Notes under the pieces: model-generated | What the model was told of the DNA's origin: nothing | What the model saw: the letters and a program-made list of their open reading frames with translations, nothing else | The model's database searches: none | Shown here: piece by piece, positions 44,708 through 52,681 of the stretch | Numbering within the stretch: the first letter of the stretch is position 1 | Layout of the letters: every line of letters begins with the position of its first letter | Made by a program: the position numbers and the translations under genes | DNA from: Methylophaga sp. 41_12_T18 | GTDB lineage: Bacteria > Pseudomonadota > Gammaproteobacteria > Nitrosococcales > Methylophagaceae | DNA: 64,000 bases | Direction of reading: 5' to 3' | NCBI GenBank assembly: GCA_002163115.1 | Contig: MAAI01000092.1 | Location: forward strand, 1-64,000

Positions 44708-45607
44708 TTATATCTCTTGTTGCTCAGTAATATCTAAGAAATCTACCGCATTCCAATTCTCAACATCGGCACTTAAACCCTTTAGAAGTTTGTTGAATTC
44801 ACTGTTGTAAGAACCATTATCATCGACAATTGCCGACTCCCTCCACTTCTCAGAATGAGAGAGCTTTTCTCTTAAGGCCGTAGTCGCAAGATCAATCCAA
44901 GTCGGCGGTGTAAAAGTAAAATTAAACGAAACAGCATCTGTCACTGCTTCGGTCATATGCCAAACTCCTCGTGGTACGAATAGAATTGAGCCCGGTTCTA
45001 ATATATATTCAGTACAATCTACGGGGAATGATTCTGGAAATTCTTTAGCTGTATAACTTTCTAGTTCACTGTCAGCAGGGTGCCCGATCACATGACGAGT
45101 CATTGGATTATTAATGGTTTTATTTTTTGCTAGCCACCATTTTTTTGTTCCTTCTAATTGAATAACAAAATTAAAATTCTGATCGAAATGAGGAGCATTT
45201 CCTTTCCCCGCTGGTGATGCGTAGACTAAGTTTCGAACATAGGTCAATTCAGAGAAACCAATTTCTCTTCTGATTTTCTGATTCCACATGTCAAACTCAG
45301 GAATCATTCTATTGACGTCATTAAAAAGAATGCAGCTTCCATCATTATATTCATTGAGAGCATCTTCAGGGGAGATTGAAGCCTTTGAAATCTCATCTGC
45401 AACTTCTGGGTTGAAGACATCCACAGTGTCGCGCCAGCAGGCCGCAAGGTTTTCAATAGAATTAAGAAATGGAAGACTCATTAAATCTTTAAGAGATTCT
45501 GTATTACCATGAGATATAAAAGGTGTTCGAGACTTGAGTAACTTTAAAAATTCTTCTCTGGTGTTATTGCCAATAAGTGACTTTAGGTTGATTTCAGTAT
45601 TACTCAT
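44708..45607 (-). CDS. JmjC/cupin-like Fe(II) oxygenase, cassette-borne
   Basis: 299 residues. The cupin core has the metal triad pattern: HFDQNFNFVIQLEGTKKWWLA gives His and Asp, and FVPRGVWHMTEAV gives the second His. This resembles JmjC-like hydroxylases (the ROXY/ribosomal oxygenase group) acting on protein or small-molecule substrates; the specific substrate is unknown. It sits in cassette 7, transcribed in the array direction. No strong ribosome site precedes the ATG. The 45608-46010 stretch upstream, about 400 bases, has no gene that I can support; a 93-codon frame there looks non-coding. Confidence 0.75.
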   Translation of the reverse strand: MSNTEINLKSLIGNNTREEFLKLLKSRTPFISHGNTESLKDLMSLPFLNSIENLAACWRDTVDVFNPEVADEISKASISPEDALNEYNDGSCILFNDVNRMIPEFDMWNQKIRREIGFSELTYVRNLVYASPAGKGNAPHFDQNFNFVIQLEGTKKWWLAKNKTINNPMTRHVIGHPADSELESYTAKEFPESFPVDCTEYILEPGSILFVPRGVWHMTEAVTDAVSFNFTFTPPTWIDLATTALREKLSHSEKWRESAIVDDNGSYNSEFNKLLKGLSADVENWNAVDFLDITEQQEI

Positions 45608-46010
45608 ATTTAATTCGCGTAATTTAATGGTAGATAATGTGAACTATCCCATGAAATAAACAATATGAAAACCAATAACTAAACAGATGCCCATCCAAGC
45701 GATTTTCACTCTATTGAGATTTTTCCACAGGGATGGATGTCCATGTTGTTTATAGCGGGCGTAAACCTATTAATTTTGTAAAATACGAGTGACCCGCTGA
45801 CTGACGAATTACATTGAAAATTGAACAACTCAATTAAACGGACACTTTTTAATTGACTGAGTTTTAAAGTTAAACGCTGAACTAAGCTACAACGTAAAAC
45901 TGATTTAAACGTAACTTGTGATTCAATGCAGAAATTGGTCTTGCAAAACCACACGTTTAACTGAGCCATTAAAAATAAAACCGACAATCAAACCTTAGAT
46001 TCTCAAGTAA

Positions 46011-46094
46011 ACTTAACGCTTGCCATAAGAGGCGGTGCGGAGCACTGTCCGGCCCACTTCTTTTCGTGGGCCAATCTTAATGGCTTTGTTAGTA
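46011..46094 (-). repeat. attC site 6
   Basis: Minus-strand R'' TACTAAC (46088-46094) and R' GTTAAGT (46011-46017). R'' matches the start of cassette 6 at 46412. The L arms pair well across the site (CATAAGA with TCTTAATG). Confidence 0.85.
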
Positions 46095-46100
46095 GCCGTT

Positions 46101-46382
46101 TTATTTCCAAGTTGCATCTACTATGTTCCCGTCCAGATGGTGAAGTAAACAAAACCTATTCGATAAAAGCATATTCACCTGCTGAATCAGGATAATTCCA
46201 TCATTCTCAGTTTGAAGCGAAGTTAACCCTAGAGCTTCGATTATTGACTTAGAAGAGTCAACGCTTAATCCAATAGTGCTTTTGCAATGCTCTATAAAAT
46301 CAGAAGTATCATAAAATTCAGCAGCTATATAGCTTGTAGGTACAAGTATAAGAATGAAAAACGCTGCTAATATTTTATGCAT
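46101..46382 (-). CDS. Small exported protein, cassette 6
   Basis: 93 residues from ATG 46382; ATG 46400 is possible. It is not recognised. A signal peptide is clear (MHKILAAFFILILVPTSYIA). The mature part has three cysteines and no motif. Longer in-frame readings upstream run through attC 5 and are not credible. It is the only gene of cassette 6 (46017-46412). Confidence 0.6.
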   Translation of the reverse strand: MHKILAAFFILILVPTSYIAAEFYDTSDFIEHCKSTIGLSVDSSKSIIEALGLTSLQTENDGIILIQQVNMLLSNRFCLLHHLDGNIVDATWK

Positions 46383-46406
46383 TTTCAGAATAGTCACCAT
46401 AAGAGC

Positions 46407-46462
46407 TACTAACGCTTCATTCAGCCGACGCGTTAGTGGTCGGCTGGAGTGACTTGTTATGT
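46407..46462 (-). repeat. attC site 5
   Basis: Minus-strand R'' ACATAAC (46456-46462) and R' GTTAGTA (46407-46413), 56 bases. The central arms CAGCCGAC and GTCGGCTG are exact complements. R'' matches the start of cassette 5 at 46857. The preceding gene is translated through almost the whole site. Confidence 0.9.
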
Positions 46463-46833
46463 GGCCTAAGCCAAAAAAACCATGTAACCACAATAAGAAG
46501 TAGGTAAGAAATAATAAATGTTAATAACCCTCCTTCCTCTTCTTTTACTTTATGAAGCTCACCAAATTCTGCATAAATGGTTACGGTTTTAGATTGCAAA
46601 TTATCACCAATAATTAAGTAATTTCTACTTTCCCTTTCGAATGTTCTGCCACCAACAAAACCTGATTCTTTTTTAAACCCTACAAATAAAATAAAACTAC
46701 TTTCATACTTAGATAAAACATCTTTAGAAATAATCCATTGCGTAGAAAGCCCATAAATAATCATTGCAGGAATTAACACAAGAAAAATTGGAGGAACATA
46801 TTTACATACGGCTAAAAACCAGGATTTAATCAT
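46417..46833 (-). CDS. Two-helix membrane protein, cassette 5
   Basis: 138 residues from ATG 46833 (a GTG lies just before). It is not recognised. Membrane helices are at about 8-29 and 101-122, with a soluble segment of about 65 residues between them carrying FVGFKKESGFVGGRTFERE. The last residues, NKSLQPTTNASAE, are encoded by attC 5 itself; the stop lies four bases from the cassette end. Endings of the SLQPT..NASAE kind are frequent in cassette proteins for this reason and have no functional meaning. Confidence 0.65.
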   Translation of the reverse strand: MIKSWFLAVCKYVPPIFLVLIPAMIIYGLSTQWIISKDVLSKYESSFILFVGFKKESGFVGGRTFERESRNYLIIGDNLQSKTVTIYAEFGELHKVKEEEGGLLTFIISYLLLIVVTWFFWLRPHNKSLQPTTNASAE

Positions 46834-46851
46834 CACTAAGTCTCTTGTGAC

Positions 46852-46924
46852 ACATAACGCCCAAAGCAGCGGCGCGCGTTAGCGCGCCCAGCCCGAAGGG
46901 CGATGCTGCCTTTGCTTGTTAACT
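46852..46924 (-). repeat. attC site 4
   Basis: Minus-strand R'' AGTTAAC (46918-46924) and R' GTTATGT (46852-46858). R'' matches the start of cassette 4 at 47251. It shares CCAGCCCGAAGGGCGAT with attC 2. Confidence 0.92.
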
Positions 46925-46929
46925 GTTGA

Positions 46930-47232
46930 TTACTGCATGATTGCATAGAAAAACAACCCTACCCCAGAAATGGTAAGTAATGTGGCAATAATTTTACGTT
47001 TAGCGCCAGATAGTGTTAGTGCTGGATAATGACGAATTACATCGCCCGCCAACCAAAGCAATGGGAAAAGGCAAGCTATCCATGCCGCTTGCCCTGATAG
47101 TGTAAACGCGCTATCTCGACCCGGAATAGATATGCCACTTGATAATGCGCCAACAACAAAATAAACCAGCATCAAAGCCGGTACTAGACACAAAGCTAGT
47201 GCTTTCCCTTTAGATTGTGCGACTTCGCTCAT
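46930..47232 (-). CDS. Small membrane protein, cassette 4
   Basis: 100 residues with three membrane helices (about 10-30, 48-64 and 78-98). It is not recognised. AGGAGA precedes the ATG. It ends a few bases before the attC 4 R'' box and has no other gene in its cassette (46858-47251). Cassette-borne membrane proteins of unknown role are common. Confidence 0.65.
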   Translation of the reverse strand: MSEVAQSKGKALALCLVPALMLVYFVVGALSSGISIPGRDSAFTLSGQAAWIACLFPLLWLAGDVIRHYPALTLSGAKRKIIATLLTISGVGLFFYAIMQ

Positions 47233-47245
47233 GACTCTCCTAGAC

Positions 47246-47344
47246 AGTTAACGCCCAATTAACGGGCAAAAAATAGTTGCCTATAATGGCGACGAAGGAG
47301 CAAAAGGCAACTGTTTTTTGTCCCTGTTCAATTGCTTGTTAGAG
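47246..47344 (-). repeat. attC site 3
   Basis: Minus-strand R'' CTCTAAC (47338-47344) and R' GTTAACT (47246-47252), 99 bases. R'' matches the start of cassette 3 at 47684. Confidence 0.88.
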
Positions 47345-47358
47345 GTTTGAAAACACCT

Positions 47359-47655
47359 CTACTTATTAAATTGTCTTTCGCATGGAATACCGTCATGATC
47401 TCCGTCCATTTTAGTCTTAGGACAATGCTGAATAAAGTATTTAGCTTCTTCATATGAGTTCATTTGAGAGCAATGCTGTCTGCCATCGCATTTATAAACG
47501 ACTTTAGGTTTAGATAACTCTTTGGCTTTCGCTAAAGTTTGCATCGTTCTATTATTTAAAGATTCAGCGTCAGACGTTTCTACAATAACGTTTTCTTTGG
47601 ACATAAACTGCCAAACACCTAAACAAATAACTATGAGAATTAAAATATTTTTCAA
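47359..47655 (-). CDS. Excalibur-domain exported protein, cassette 3
   Basis: 98 residues beginning with TTG (AAGGA ten bases upstream). An N-terminal hydrophobic segment (about 3-17) anchors or exports it. The C-terminal part carries the excalibur calcium-binding motif: YKCDGRQHCSQM, then YFIQHCPKT and DGDHDGIPCE, with four cysteines. Such domains occur with extracellular nucleases and surface proteins; here it is alone. It is the sole gene of cassette 3 (47252-47684). Confidence 0.75.
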   Translation of the reverse strand: MKNILILIVICLGVWQFMSKENVIVETSDAESLNNRTMQTLAKAKELSKPKVVYKCDGRQHCSQMNSYEEAKYFIQHCPKTKMDGDHDGIPCERQFNK

Positions 47656-47678
47656 TTTAACACCATCCTTGATGAAAC

Positions 47679-47768
47679 CTCTAACGCCTTTGTAACGGGC
47701 AGCCTTGTGGCGAAGCCACGCTTAAGGCTGTCCAGCCCGAAGGGCGATCGTTGACAAACTTGTTAAGC
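47679..47768 (-). repeat. attC site 2
   Basis: Minus-strand R'' GCTTAAC (47762-47768) and R' GTTAGAG (47679-47685). R'' matches the start of cassette 2 at 48104. It shares the CCAGCCCGAAGGGCGAT block with attC 4. Confidence 0.9.
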
Positions 47769-47770
47769 AT

Positions 47771-48079
47771 TTAGCCCTCATTGTTTAACAGGTTCATGTA
47801 TGCGTTATAATTCTTGGTTACTGTAGGACAGGCTGCCATAAACTCCTCTAAACTGTAACCTAGCCTTGCAGCTTCTGTATTTAAGAACCTAACTATAAAT
47901 TCGTCGCCACCTGGCATTTTTGTAGATTCTTGAAATCTAGCCATTTGACTAAACACTCCACACATACCTGTTGCTTTAGCGGTAACCATCATTTCTACTA
48001 ACTGCGTAGACTCTGAACTTTCCTCAGCTAAAAGTGACTGAGAAAAAACGATTATTGTTATCAATATTAAGAGTTTCAT
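47771..48079 (-). CDS. Small secreted protein, cassette 2
   Basis: 102 residues from ATG 48079, with AAGGAAT upstream; a TTG two codons earlier is less likely. A signal peptide is clear (MKLLILITIIVFSQSLLA). The mature part has two cysteines (GMCGVF, AACPTV) that may form a disulfide. I do not recognise it. The stop is three bases before the attC 2 R'' box. Confidence 0.6.
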   Translation of the reverse strand: MKLLILITIIVFSQSLLAEESSESTQLVEMMVTAKATGMCGVFSQMARFQESTKMPGGDEFIVRFLNTEAARLGYSLEEFMAACPTVTKNYNAYMNLLNNEG

Positions 48080-48098
48080 GATCAATTCCTTATAGGGT

Positions 48099-48170
48099 GC
48101 TTAACGCCGCGCTCTGCGGCAAACTTGGAGCGCAGCGGAAAATTTGTCCGACAGCAGCGCCTTGTTAGCT
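48099..48170 (-). repeat. attC site 1
   Basis: Minus-strand R'' AGCTAAC (48164-48170) and R' GTTAAGC (48099-48105), 72 bases. The stop of the first cassette gene lies inside R''. R'' matches the attI-side junction at 48853-48859, as expected for the most recently inserted cassette. Confidence 0.92.
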
Positions 48171-48836
48171 GTGGATTTTAGCTTTGACTTCATTTAGATA
48201 CTCTTGACCTTCTTCATCTAATTTTGACGAAAAGCTACCAATCCATTCGTGTGCGTTAAAGCTTGAACCAAGCCCATTAAATATATCAACAGCCACATCC
48301 ATTGTATGCGAAAGGAATGGCACACCTCGAATATGAAGAAACGTGGTGTCAGTAATTTTCAGTTGTTCGTATATTGGACGAAGCTCATTAATTTGCTCTA
48401 GCGCCAACTCATACTTTCCAATGTCACGAAGGGCACACGCGTAATATTGACGCATAAAGGGAATGCTTGGCTGTTCTTTATGGCCAGTGTTCAGTTGCAT
48501 TTGGACAGCTTTATCAAAAGCATCTCGGCCAACCTGTACATTTTTGGATAGAGTCCCGGATGTAATGACATTGAACCAATCATTAATCTCAGGACTGTAT
48601 TCAGTGGCTTTTTGAAAGTATGGAAGTGCCTCTTCGTATTTAGCTTGCCTAAACAGAGCCATGCCCAGTAGTTTATTGGCATCTTTGGCAATAGGTGCAG
48701 ATTTGTGCCCGAGAAACTTCGTTGCTTCGGAAATTACTTCTTCGTATTTTTCATTCTGAAGCAACTCCCAAATCTTATCTGTAATACTGAGATCAGCAGG
48801 CTTCTTCTTGAATATATTTTTAATCTTGCTTAGCAC
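48165..48836 (-). CDS. TPR-repeat protein, first cassette
   Basis: 223 residues starting with GTG, with AAAGGAATC upstream. No signal peptide. A tetratricopeptide-like solenoid is visible: KFLGHKSAPIAKDANKLLGMALFRQAKYEEALPYFQKATEYSP and later CALRDIGKYELALEQINEL. TPR domains mediate protein-protein contacts; no partner is known. Being next to attI, it should be the most strongly expressed cassette gene. Confidence 0.75.
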   Translation of the reverse strand: MLSKIKNIFKKKPADLSITDKIWELLQNEKYEEVISEATKFLGHKSAPIAKDANKLLGMALFRQAKYEEALPYFQKATEYSPEINDWFNVITSGTLSKNVQVGRDAFDKAVQMQLNTGHKEQPSIPFMRQYYACALRDIGKYELALEQINELRPIYEQLKITDTTFLHIRGVPFLSHTMDVAVDIFNGLGSSFNAHEWIGSFSSKLDEEGQEYLNEVKAKIHS

Positions 48837-48852
48837 GATGATTCCTTTGTAC

Positions 48853-49092
48853 AGCTAACAGTGTGTTTTATGTGGCCAACTGGCCACATAATAAGTATTA
48901 GTGTGGTGACCACCTAATGCAAAATAAACATAAAGCGGGACATGGTTAACTTGTTGAATATATTCTGTTATTTTTAGGGTTAGAATCGTCATCAGGAATT
49001 AAGTGGCCAAGTTAATGACTGTTTTTTTGGCAATAGTGGCCAAATTTTTGTTATTGTGAATTTTGTTCTGTTTCAGGGAAGAGGCGTTGAAC
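48853..49092. other. attI site and intI/cassette control region
   Basis: The recombination core on the minus strand is GTTAGCT at 48853-48859. The following 233 bases separate it from the intI start and should hold the attI accessory sites, the intI promoter and the cassette promoter Pc. I could not resolve good -35/-10 pairs or a LexA box. The region is marked by repeated GTGGCCAA elements. Confidence 0.75.
48868..48891. repeat. Perfect inverted repeat near attI
   Basis: TTATGTGGCCA (48868-48878) and TGGCCACATAA (48881-48891) are exact complements separated by AC. Further GTGGCCAA copies lie at 49003-49010 and 49036-49043, 33 bases apart. The set looks like protein-binding sites for a regulator of intI or Pc. 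Confidence 0.7.
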
Positions 49093-50058
49093 ATGACTAG
49101 ATCTCCATTTCTACAATCTGTTGAGTCCTTTATGCTGTCTAAGCGTTATAGTCGCCGGACAGTCAAAACGTATTTGTATTGGATTAAATATTTCATACTA
49201 TTTAATGATAAGCAACATCCTCGTGATTTAGGTGATAAAGAAATTGAACGGTTTTTGACTTTTTTAGCCGTGGAAAGGCGTGTCTCAGCAGCCACCCAGG
49301 CACTAGCATTGAATGCAATTGTGTTTTTAAAAACAAAATTTTTAGAGCAAAAAGTCGGCTATGTGGGTGCGTTTACTAGGTCACGTCGTAAAAAGAAAAT
49401 CCCCATTGTCTTAACGATTGATGAAGTTTCCACCTTGCTTAATCAGGTGAGTGGCGTAAACAAACTGATGCTTTCACTTTTATATGGCTCGGGACTAAGA
49501 CGTATCGAGCTATTAAGGCTTAGAACTAAAGATATTGATATGGACTATCTTCAGGTGCGAGTATGGGATGGAAAAGGGGCTAAAAACCGTATAACTACAC
49601 TTGCATCAGAGTTGGTGGGGCCTTTGTCGGGGCAAATAAGCCATGTGAATGAGCTGCTAAAAAGGGACTTAAAAAATAAACACTATGATGGAGTTTGGAT
49701 GCCTGATGGTTTAGCTAGAAAATATCCAAAGAGTCGCTTTGATTTAGGATGGCAATATTTATTTCCTGCATCTAAGGTATCAGTTGATCCTGATTCCGGT
49801 TGTATTCGGCGACACCATTTTGATGAAAGTGCGTTAAATAAGTTGGTTAAACATGCAGCGGCGAAAGCGGGAATTCGGAAGCAGGTTACTTGCCATACGT
49901 TACGTCACTCCTTTGCAACACATTTACTTCAATCAGGTGCTGACATTCGTACCGTGCAACAGCAGCTAGGTCATGCTGATGTAAAAACAACTGAGATTTA
50001 TACTCACGTACTTAAACAGGGAGCACAGGGTGTACGTAGTCCATGGAGCAATTTGTAG
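49093..50058 (+). CDS. intI: Integron integrase IntI
   Basis: 321 residues from ATG 49093 (GAAGAGG upstream); a TTG at 49063 is not supported. Tyrosine recombinase residues are all present: Arg in SGLRRIELLRL (about 136), HTLRH (about 268-271), His in QLGHADVKTT (about 294) and Tyr in EIYTHV (about 303). The integron-specific insertion lies at about 198-222 (VWMPDGLARKYPKSRFDLGW), which XerC/XerD lack. An intact catalytic set suggests it is active. It is about 15 residues shorter than IntI1. It is not related to xerC at 22431 beyond the family. Confidence 0.95.
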   Translation: MTRSPFLQSVESFMLSKRYSRRTVKTYLYWIKYFILFNDKQHPRDLGDKEIERFLTFLAVERRVSAATQALALNAIVFLKTKFLEQKVGYVGAFTRSRRKKKIPIVLTIDEVSTLLNQVSGVNKLMLSLLYGSGLRRIELLRLRTKDIDMDYLQVRVWDGKGAKNRITTLASELVGPLSGQISHVNELLKRDLKNKHYDGVWMPDGLARKYPKSRFDLGWQYLFPASKVSVDPDSGCIRRHHFDESALNKLVKHAAAKAGIRKQVTCHTLRHSFATHLLQSGADIRTVQQQLGHADVKTTEIYTHVLKQGAQGVRSPWSNL

Positions 50059-50187
50059 TTTTGATGATTCAAGCTTTAGTTTGTTCAACAGCGTTAGCCC
50101 TTTTATTTTCCTTACTTCATGTTTAGAGGGGGCTATTCCTATAATAATGCTTGAGATAGTCGCTGTTTGGGTGCCCTGTGGAGTATC

Positions 50188-50211
50188 TTTAGGCTTTATA
50201 GAAAGCCTAAA
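50188..50211 (+). terminator. Hairpin downstream of intI
   Basis: TTTAGGCTTT (50188-50197) pairs with AAAGCCTAAA (50202-50211) around ATAG. No T run follows, so termination is uncertain. The remaining 50059-50260 shows no gene. Confidence 0.4.
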
Positions 50212-50260
50212 TGGAGGTATCCTGAATAGGTGATTAGCGAGCTAAGTGATTGTATAACTT

Positions 50261-51502
50261 ATGGATAGTAGTAAGAATATATTTATAATTATTGCAGCAT
50301 TCATTCTAGGGATTGCTTCAATTGTTATTTATTCTGTTGGCGTAGTGAGCAAGCTCAACCTTGAGATTAATGACATGGTTCATCAAGCTCATCTGATGGA
50401 GTTAAAAGCAGATGAGTTGAGGCAAAGCTCTGATGACCTTACTCGCTTTGCTAGAGAGTATGTAGTCACTGGCAATGTTACATTTTTAGAAAATTATTAC
50501 TCGGTACTGGCTATTCGCAAGGGCGAAAAGGCGCATCCCCATCGATACCAACAAATCTATTGGGATCTATTAGAACCAACACGCTCTCTCCGTCACCCTG
50601 ATACTGCGCTGACCATATCACTCCGAAATGAAATGAAGGTGCTGCCTTTTTCTGATTATGAGTTCTCCAAACTAAAAGAGTCGGAAGATAACTCCAATCA
50701 GCTTGTTAAAATTGAGGAGCAGGCATTCTTTAACATGCAAAATCAGCAGCAAGAGTTAGCCATATCCTTATTGTTTAATCAGCAATATAGCGAGGCTAAG
50801 CAGTCTATTATGTTACCGATTGATGAGTTTATGGTGTCTTTACATTCGAGAAGACAACAGGTTATCAATGATGGTCATAATGAAATGACGGCCAATTTCA
50901 AAGTGATTACTTTTTTATTGGTGGTTGGCATTCTTTTATTCATCGCTTTTTTGTATGTCTTGATCATCTCTATGCAGCGTAATTATCAAGCGATGAAAGC
51001 ATTATCGAACATTGATCCGCTGACGAAAATAAGAAATAGACGTTCTTTATTCCTATTAGCTGAACAAGCGATGCAGGAGTCTAATAGGAATCAAGCACCG
51101 TTAAGCATGATGATGATCGACATTGATTTGTTTAAAGGCATTAATGATACCTATGGCCATATTGTCGGTGATGAAATTTTGTTGGATTTGGTCGCGAGGC
51201 TAAAACAGAAAATACGAAAAAGTGATCTGTTATCTCGCTATGGCGGCGAAGAGTTTATTTTATTGTTACCGGAAACAGACTTAGCTGGGGCAACAAAATT
51301 AGCGGAGAATATTTGTTCAGCGATTGATGACCAGGTCTATCAGAACGAGACCTTATCGGTTGCTTACACAATAAGTATTGGTGTTTCACAATATCAACAT
51401 GAAAAGCTTGTACGGGAGTTTATTCATAAAACCGATCAAGCACTGTATCAAGCAAAAGGCAGTGGCAGAAATCAGGTTAAGGTCTTTTCTCCTGCTAGTT
51501 AA
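50261..51502 (+). CDS. Membrane-bound diguanylate cyclase
   Basis: 413 residues. Two membrane helices (about 7-29 and 215-238) enclose a periplasmic sensor region of about 185 residues with no recognised domain, possibly helical bundle-like. A GGDEF domain follows with DPLTKIRNRRSLF, IDIDLFKGINDTYGH and active site YGGEEF. It makes cyclic di-GMP in response to an external cue. The upstream gap holds the intI hairpin. A bidirectional terminator follows. Confidence 0.9.
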   Translation: MDSSKNIFIIIAAFILGIASIVIYSVGVVSKLNLEINDMVHQAHLMELKADELRQSSDDLTRFAREYVVTGNVTFLENYYSVLAIRKGEKAHPHRYQQIYWDLLEPTRSLRHPDTALTISLRNEMKVLPFSDYEFSKLKESEDNSNQLVKIEEQAFFNMQNQQQELAISLLFNQQYSEAKQSIMLPIDEFMVSLHSRRQQVINDGHNEMTANFKVITFLLVVGILLFIAFLYVLIISMQRNYQAMKALSNIDPLTKIRNRRSLFLLAEQAMQESNRNQAPLSMMMIDIDLFKGINDTYGHIVGDEILLDLVARLKQKIRKSDLLSRYGGEEFILLLPETDLAGATKLAENICSAIDDQVYQNETLSVAYTISIGVSQYQHEKLVREFIHKTDQALYQAKGSGRNQVKVFSPAS

Positions 51503-51539
51503 ATAGCTATATTTATTGCCAGGTGAATAGACATGATCA

Positions 51540-51573
51540 AAAAAGCCAACCGCTGTGAGCTGGTTGGCTTTTT
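51540..51573. terminator. Bidirectional terminator
   Basis: AAAAAGCCAACC (51540-51551) pairs with GGTTGGCTTTTT (51562-51573) around a ten-base loop. It serves both the cyclase gene and the oppositely directed htpX. Confidence 0.9.
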
Positions 51574-51619
51574 GATTTAAGTCTCTGTAATGAGAAGCCT
51601 ATAAGTTAAGGCTGACGGC

Positions 51620-52507
51620 TTATGAACGAGTCAGCGCGCGTTTTTCTAAGGCTTCGATTCTGTCTTCTATTGGTGGGTGTGATGAGAATAAGGCCATAAT
51701 TCCACCTTTATCATTAATACCAAAAGCGGCCATTTGTTCAGGTAATGCTGCTGGCTCTACTTGGCCAAGGCGTTTAAGTGCATTGATCATGTTTTGATGG
51801 CCTGCCAAGTCTGCACCACCGGTGTCGGCAATAAATTCACGCTTTCTTGAGAAGTACATCACGATGGTTGAAGCAAGGATCGATAAGATAACTTGCGAGA
51901 CCATGACGGTAATAAAATAACCGATGCCGTGGCCTTGGTTGTTTTTGAGAATTACGCGGTCAACAATATGACCAACAACACGAGATAAAAAGACGACAAA
52001 GGTATTAACCACGCCTTGGATCAACGCTAAGGTCACCATGTCGCCATTGGCAATATGACTCATTTCATGACCGACTACGGCTTCAACTTCACCTTGTGAC
52101 ATGTTGTCTAATAAACCTTGTGACACGGCCATTAGCGCATTGTTTTTAGTGGCACCCGTTGCAAAAGCATTCATTTCTGATGCAGGGAAAATAGCCACTT
52201 CTGGCATTTTTATGCCGACAATTTTTGCTTGTTTTTCAACGGTGCTTATTAACCATTTCTCAATATTGCTTGTTGGATTGGTAATGACGACTGCACCTGT
52301 CATTTGTTTAGCCATCCATTTTGAAATCAGCAATGAAATGAATGAACCACCGAAACCAATGACACCAGACAGAATGACTAATGCTTGAATATTAAGGTCA
52401 GAGCCATTTTCAGCCAAGATGCTGTCAACGCCTAGCAATCTTAATGTGATACTCAATACCACCATAATGGCGATATTGGTCAAAATAAATAACATTATTC
52501 GTTTCAT
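51620..52507 (-). CDS. htpX: Heat-shock membrane protease HtpX
   Basis: 295 residues. A zinc metalloprotease of the inner membrane that degrades misfolded membrane proteins. Two N-terminal helices (about 4-25 and 38-62) precede the active-site motif VGHEMSHIANGD (HExxH), with the third ligand Glu in REFIADTGG and two further helices after it. The length is typical. The gene stands alone; the 174-base gap to 52681 shows nothing clear. Confidence 0.96.
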   Translation of the reverse strand: MKRIMLFILTNIAIMVVLSITLRLLGVDSILAENGSDLNIQALVILSGVIGFGGSFISLLISKWMAKQMTGAVVITNPTSNIEKWLISTVEKQAKIVGIKMPEVAIFPASEMNAFATGATKNNALMAVSQGLLDNMSQGEVEAVVGHEMSHIANGDMVTLALIQGVVNTFVVFLSRVVGHIVDRVILKNNQGHGIGYFITVMVSQVILSILASTIVMYFSRKREFIADTGGADLAGHQNMINALKRLGQVEPAALPEQMAAFGINDKGGIMALFSSHPPIEDRIEALEKRALTRS

Positions 52508-52681
52508 TGTCTTTCCTATTAAATGTTCAATAAATATATTGGGTAGACGTCATGACCTCTGTAGTGAGTCCATCGTTTTATCATCGCTATGATACAGCAC
52601 AGGCTGAAATCTCCACTACACCCTACGACACTATATGGGGTTAAAAAGTGTCAATTTCAACTGTTGGTAGCGTGGGTAGGT

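Larger units (their letters stand above)
43743..50058. mobile_element. Chromosomal (sedentary) integron with eight cassettes
   Basis: It consists of intI (49093-50058, plus strand), attI (junction 48853-48859) and an array read on the minus strand toward lower coordinates. Cassette limits from the cleavage points are 48105-48858, 47685-48104, 47252-47684, 46858-47251, 46413-46857, 46017-46412, 44402-46016 and 43749-44401. In every cassette but the seventh, the core bases at the 5' end match that cassette's attC R'' box. The integrase is on the opposite strand from the array, the normal integron layout. Confidence 0.9.

Noticed and set aside
45706-45987. 93-codon minus-strand frame in cassette 7
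   Set aside because: No ribosome site, composition unlike a protein, no recognisable motif; treated as non-coding.
46383-46493. Upstream extension of the cassette 6 gene
   Set aside because: The extra codons run through attC 5 and into the previous cassette; a clear signal peptide begins at 46382.
48860-49092. LexA box controlling intI
   Set aside because: CTGT half-sites near 48965 and 49018 have no ACAG partner at the correct spacing.
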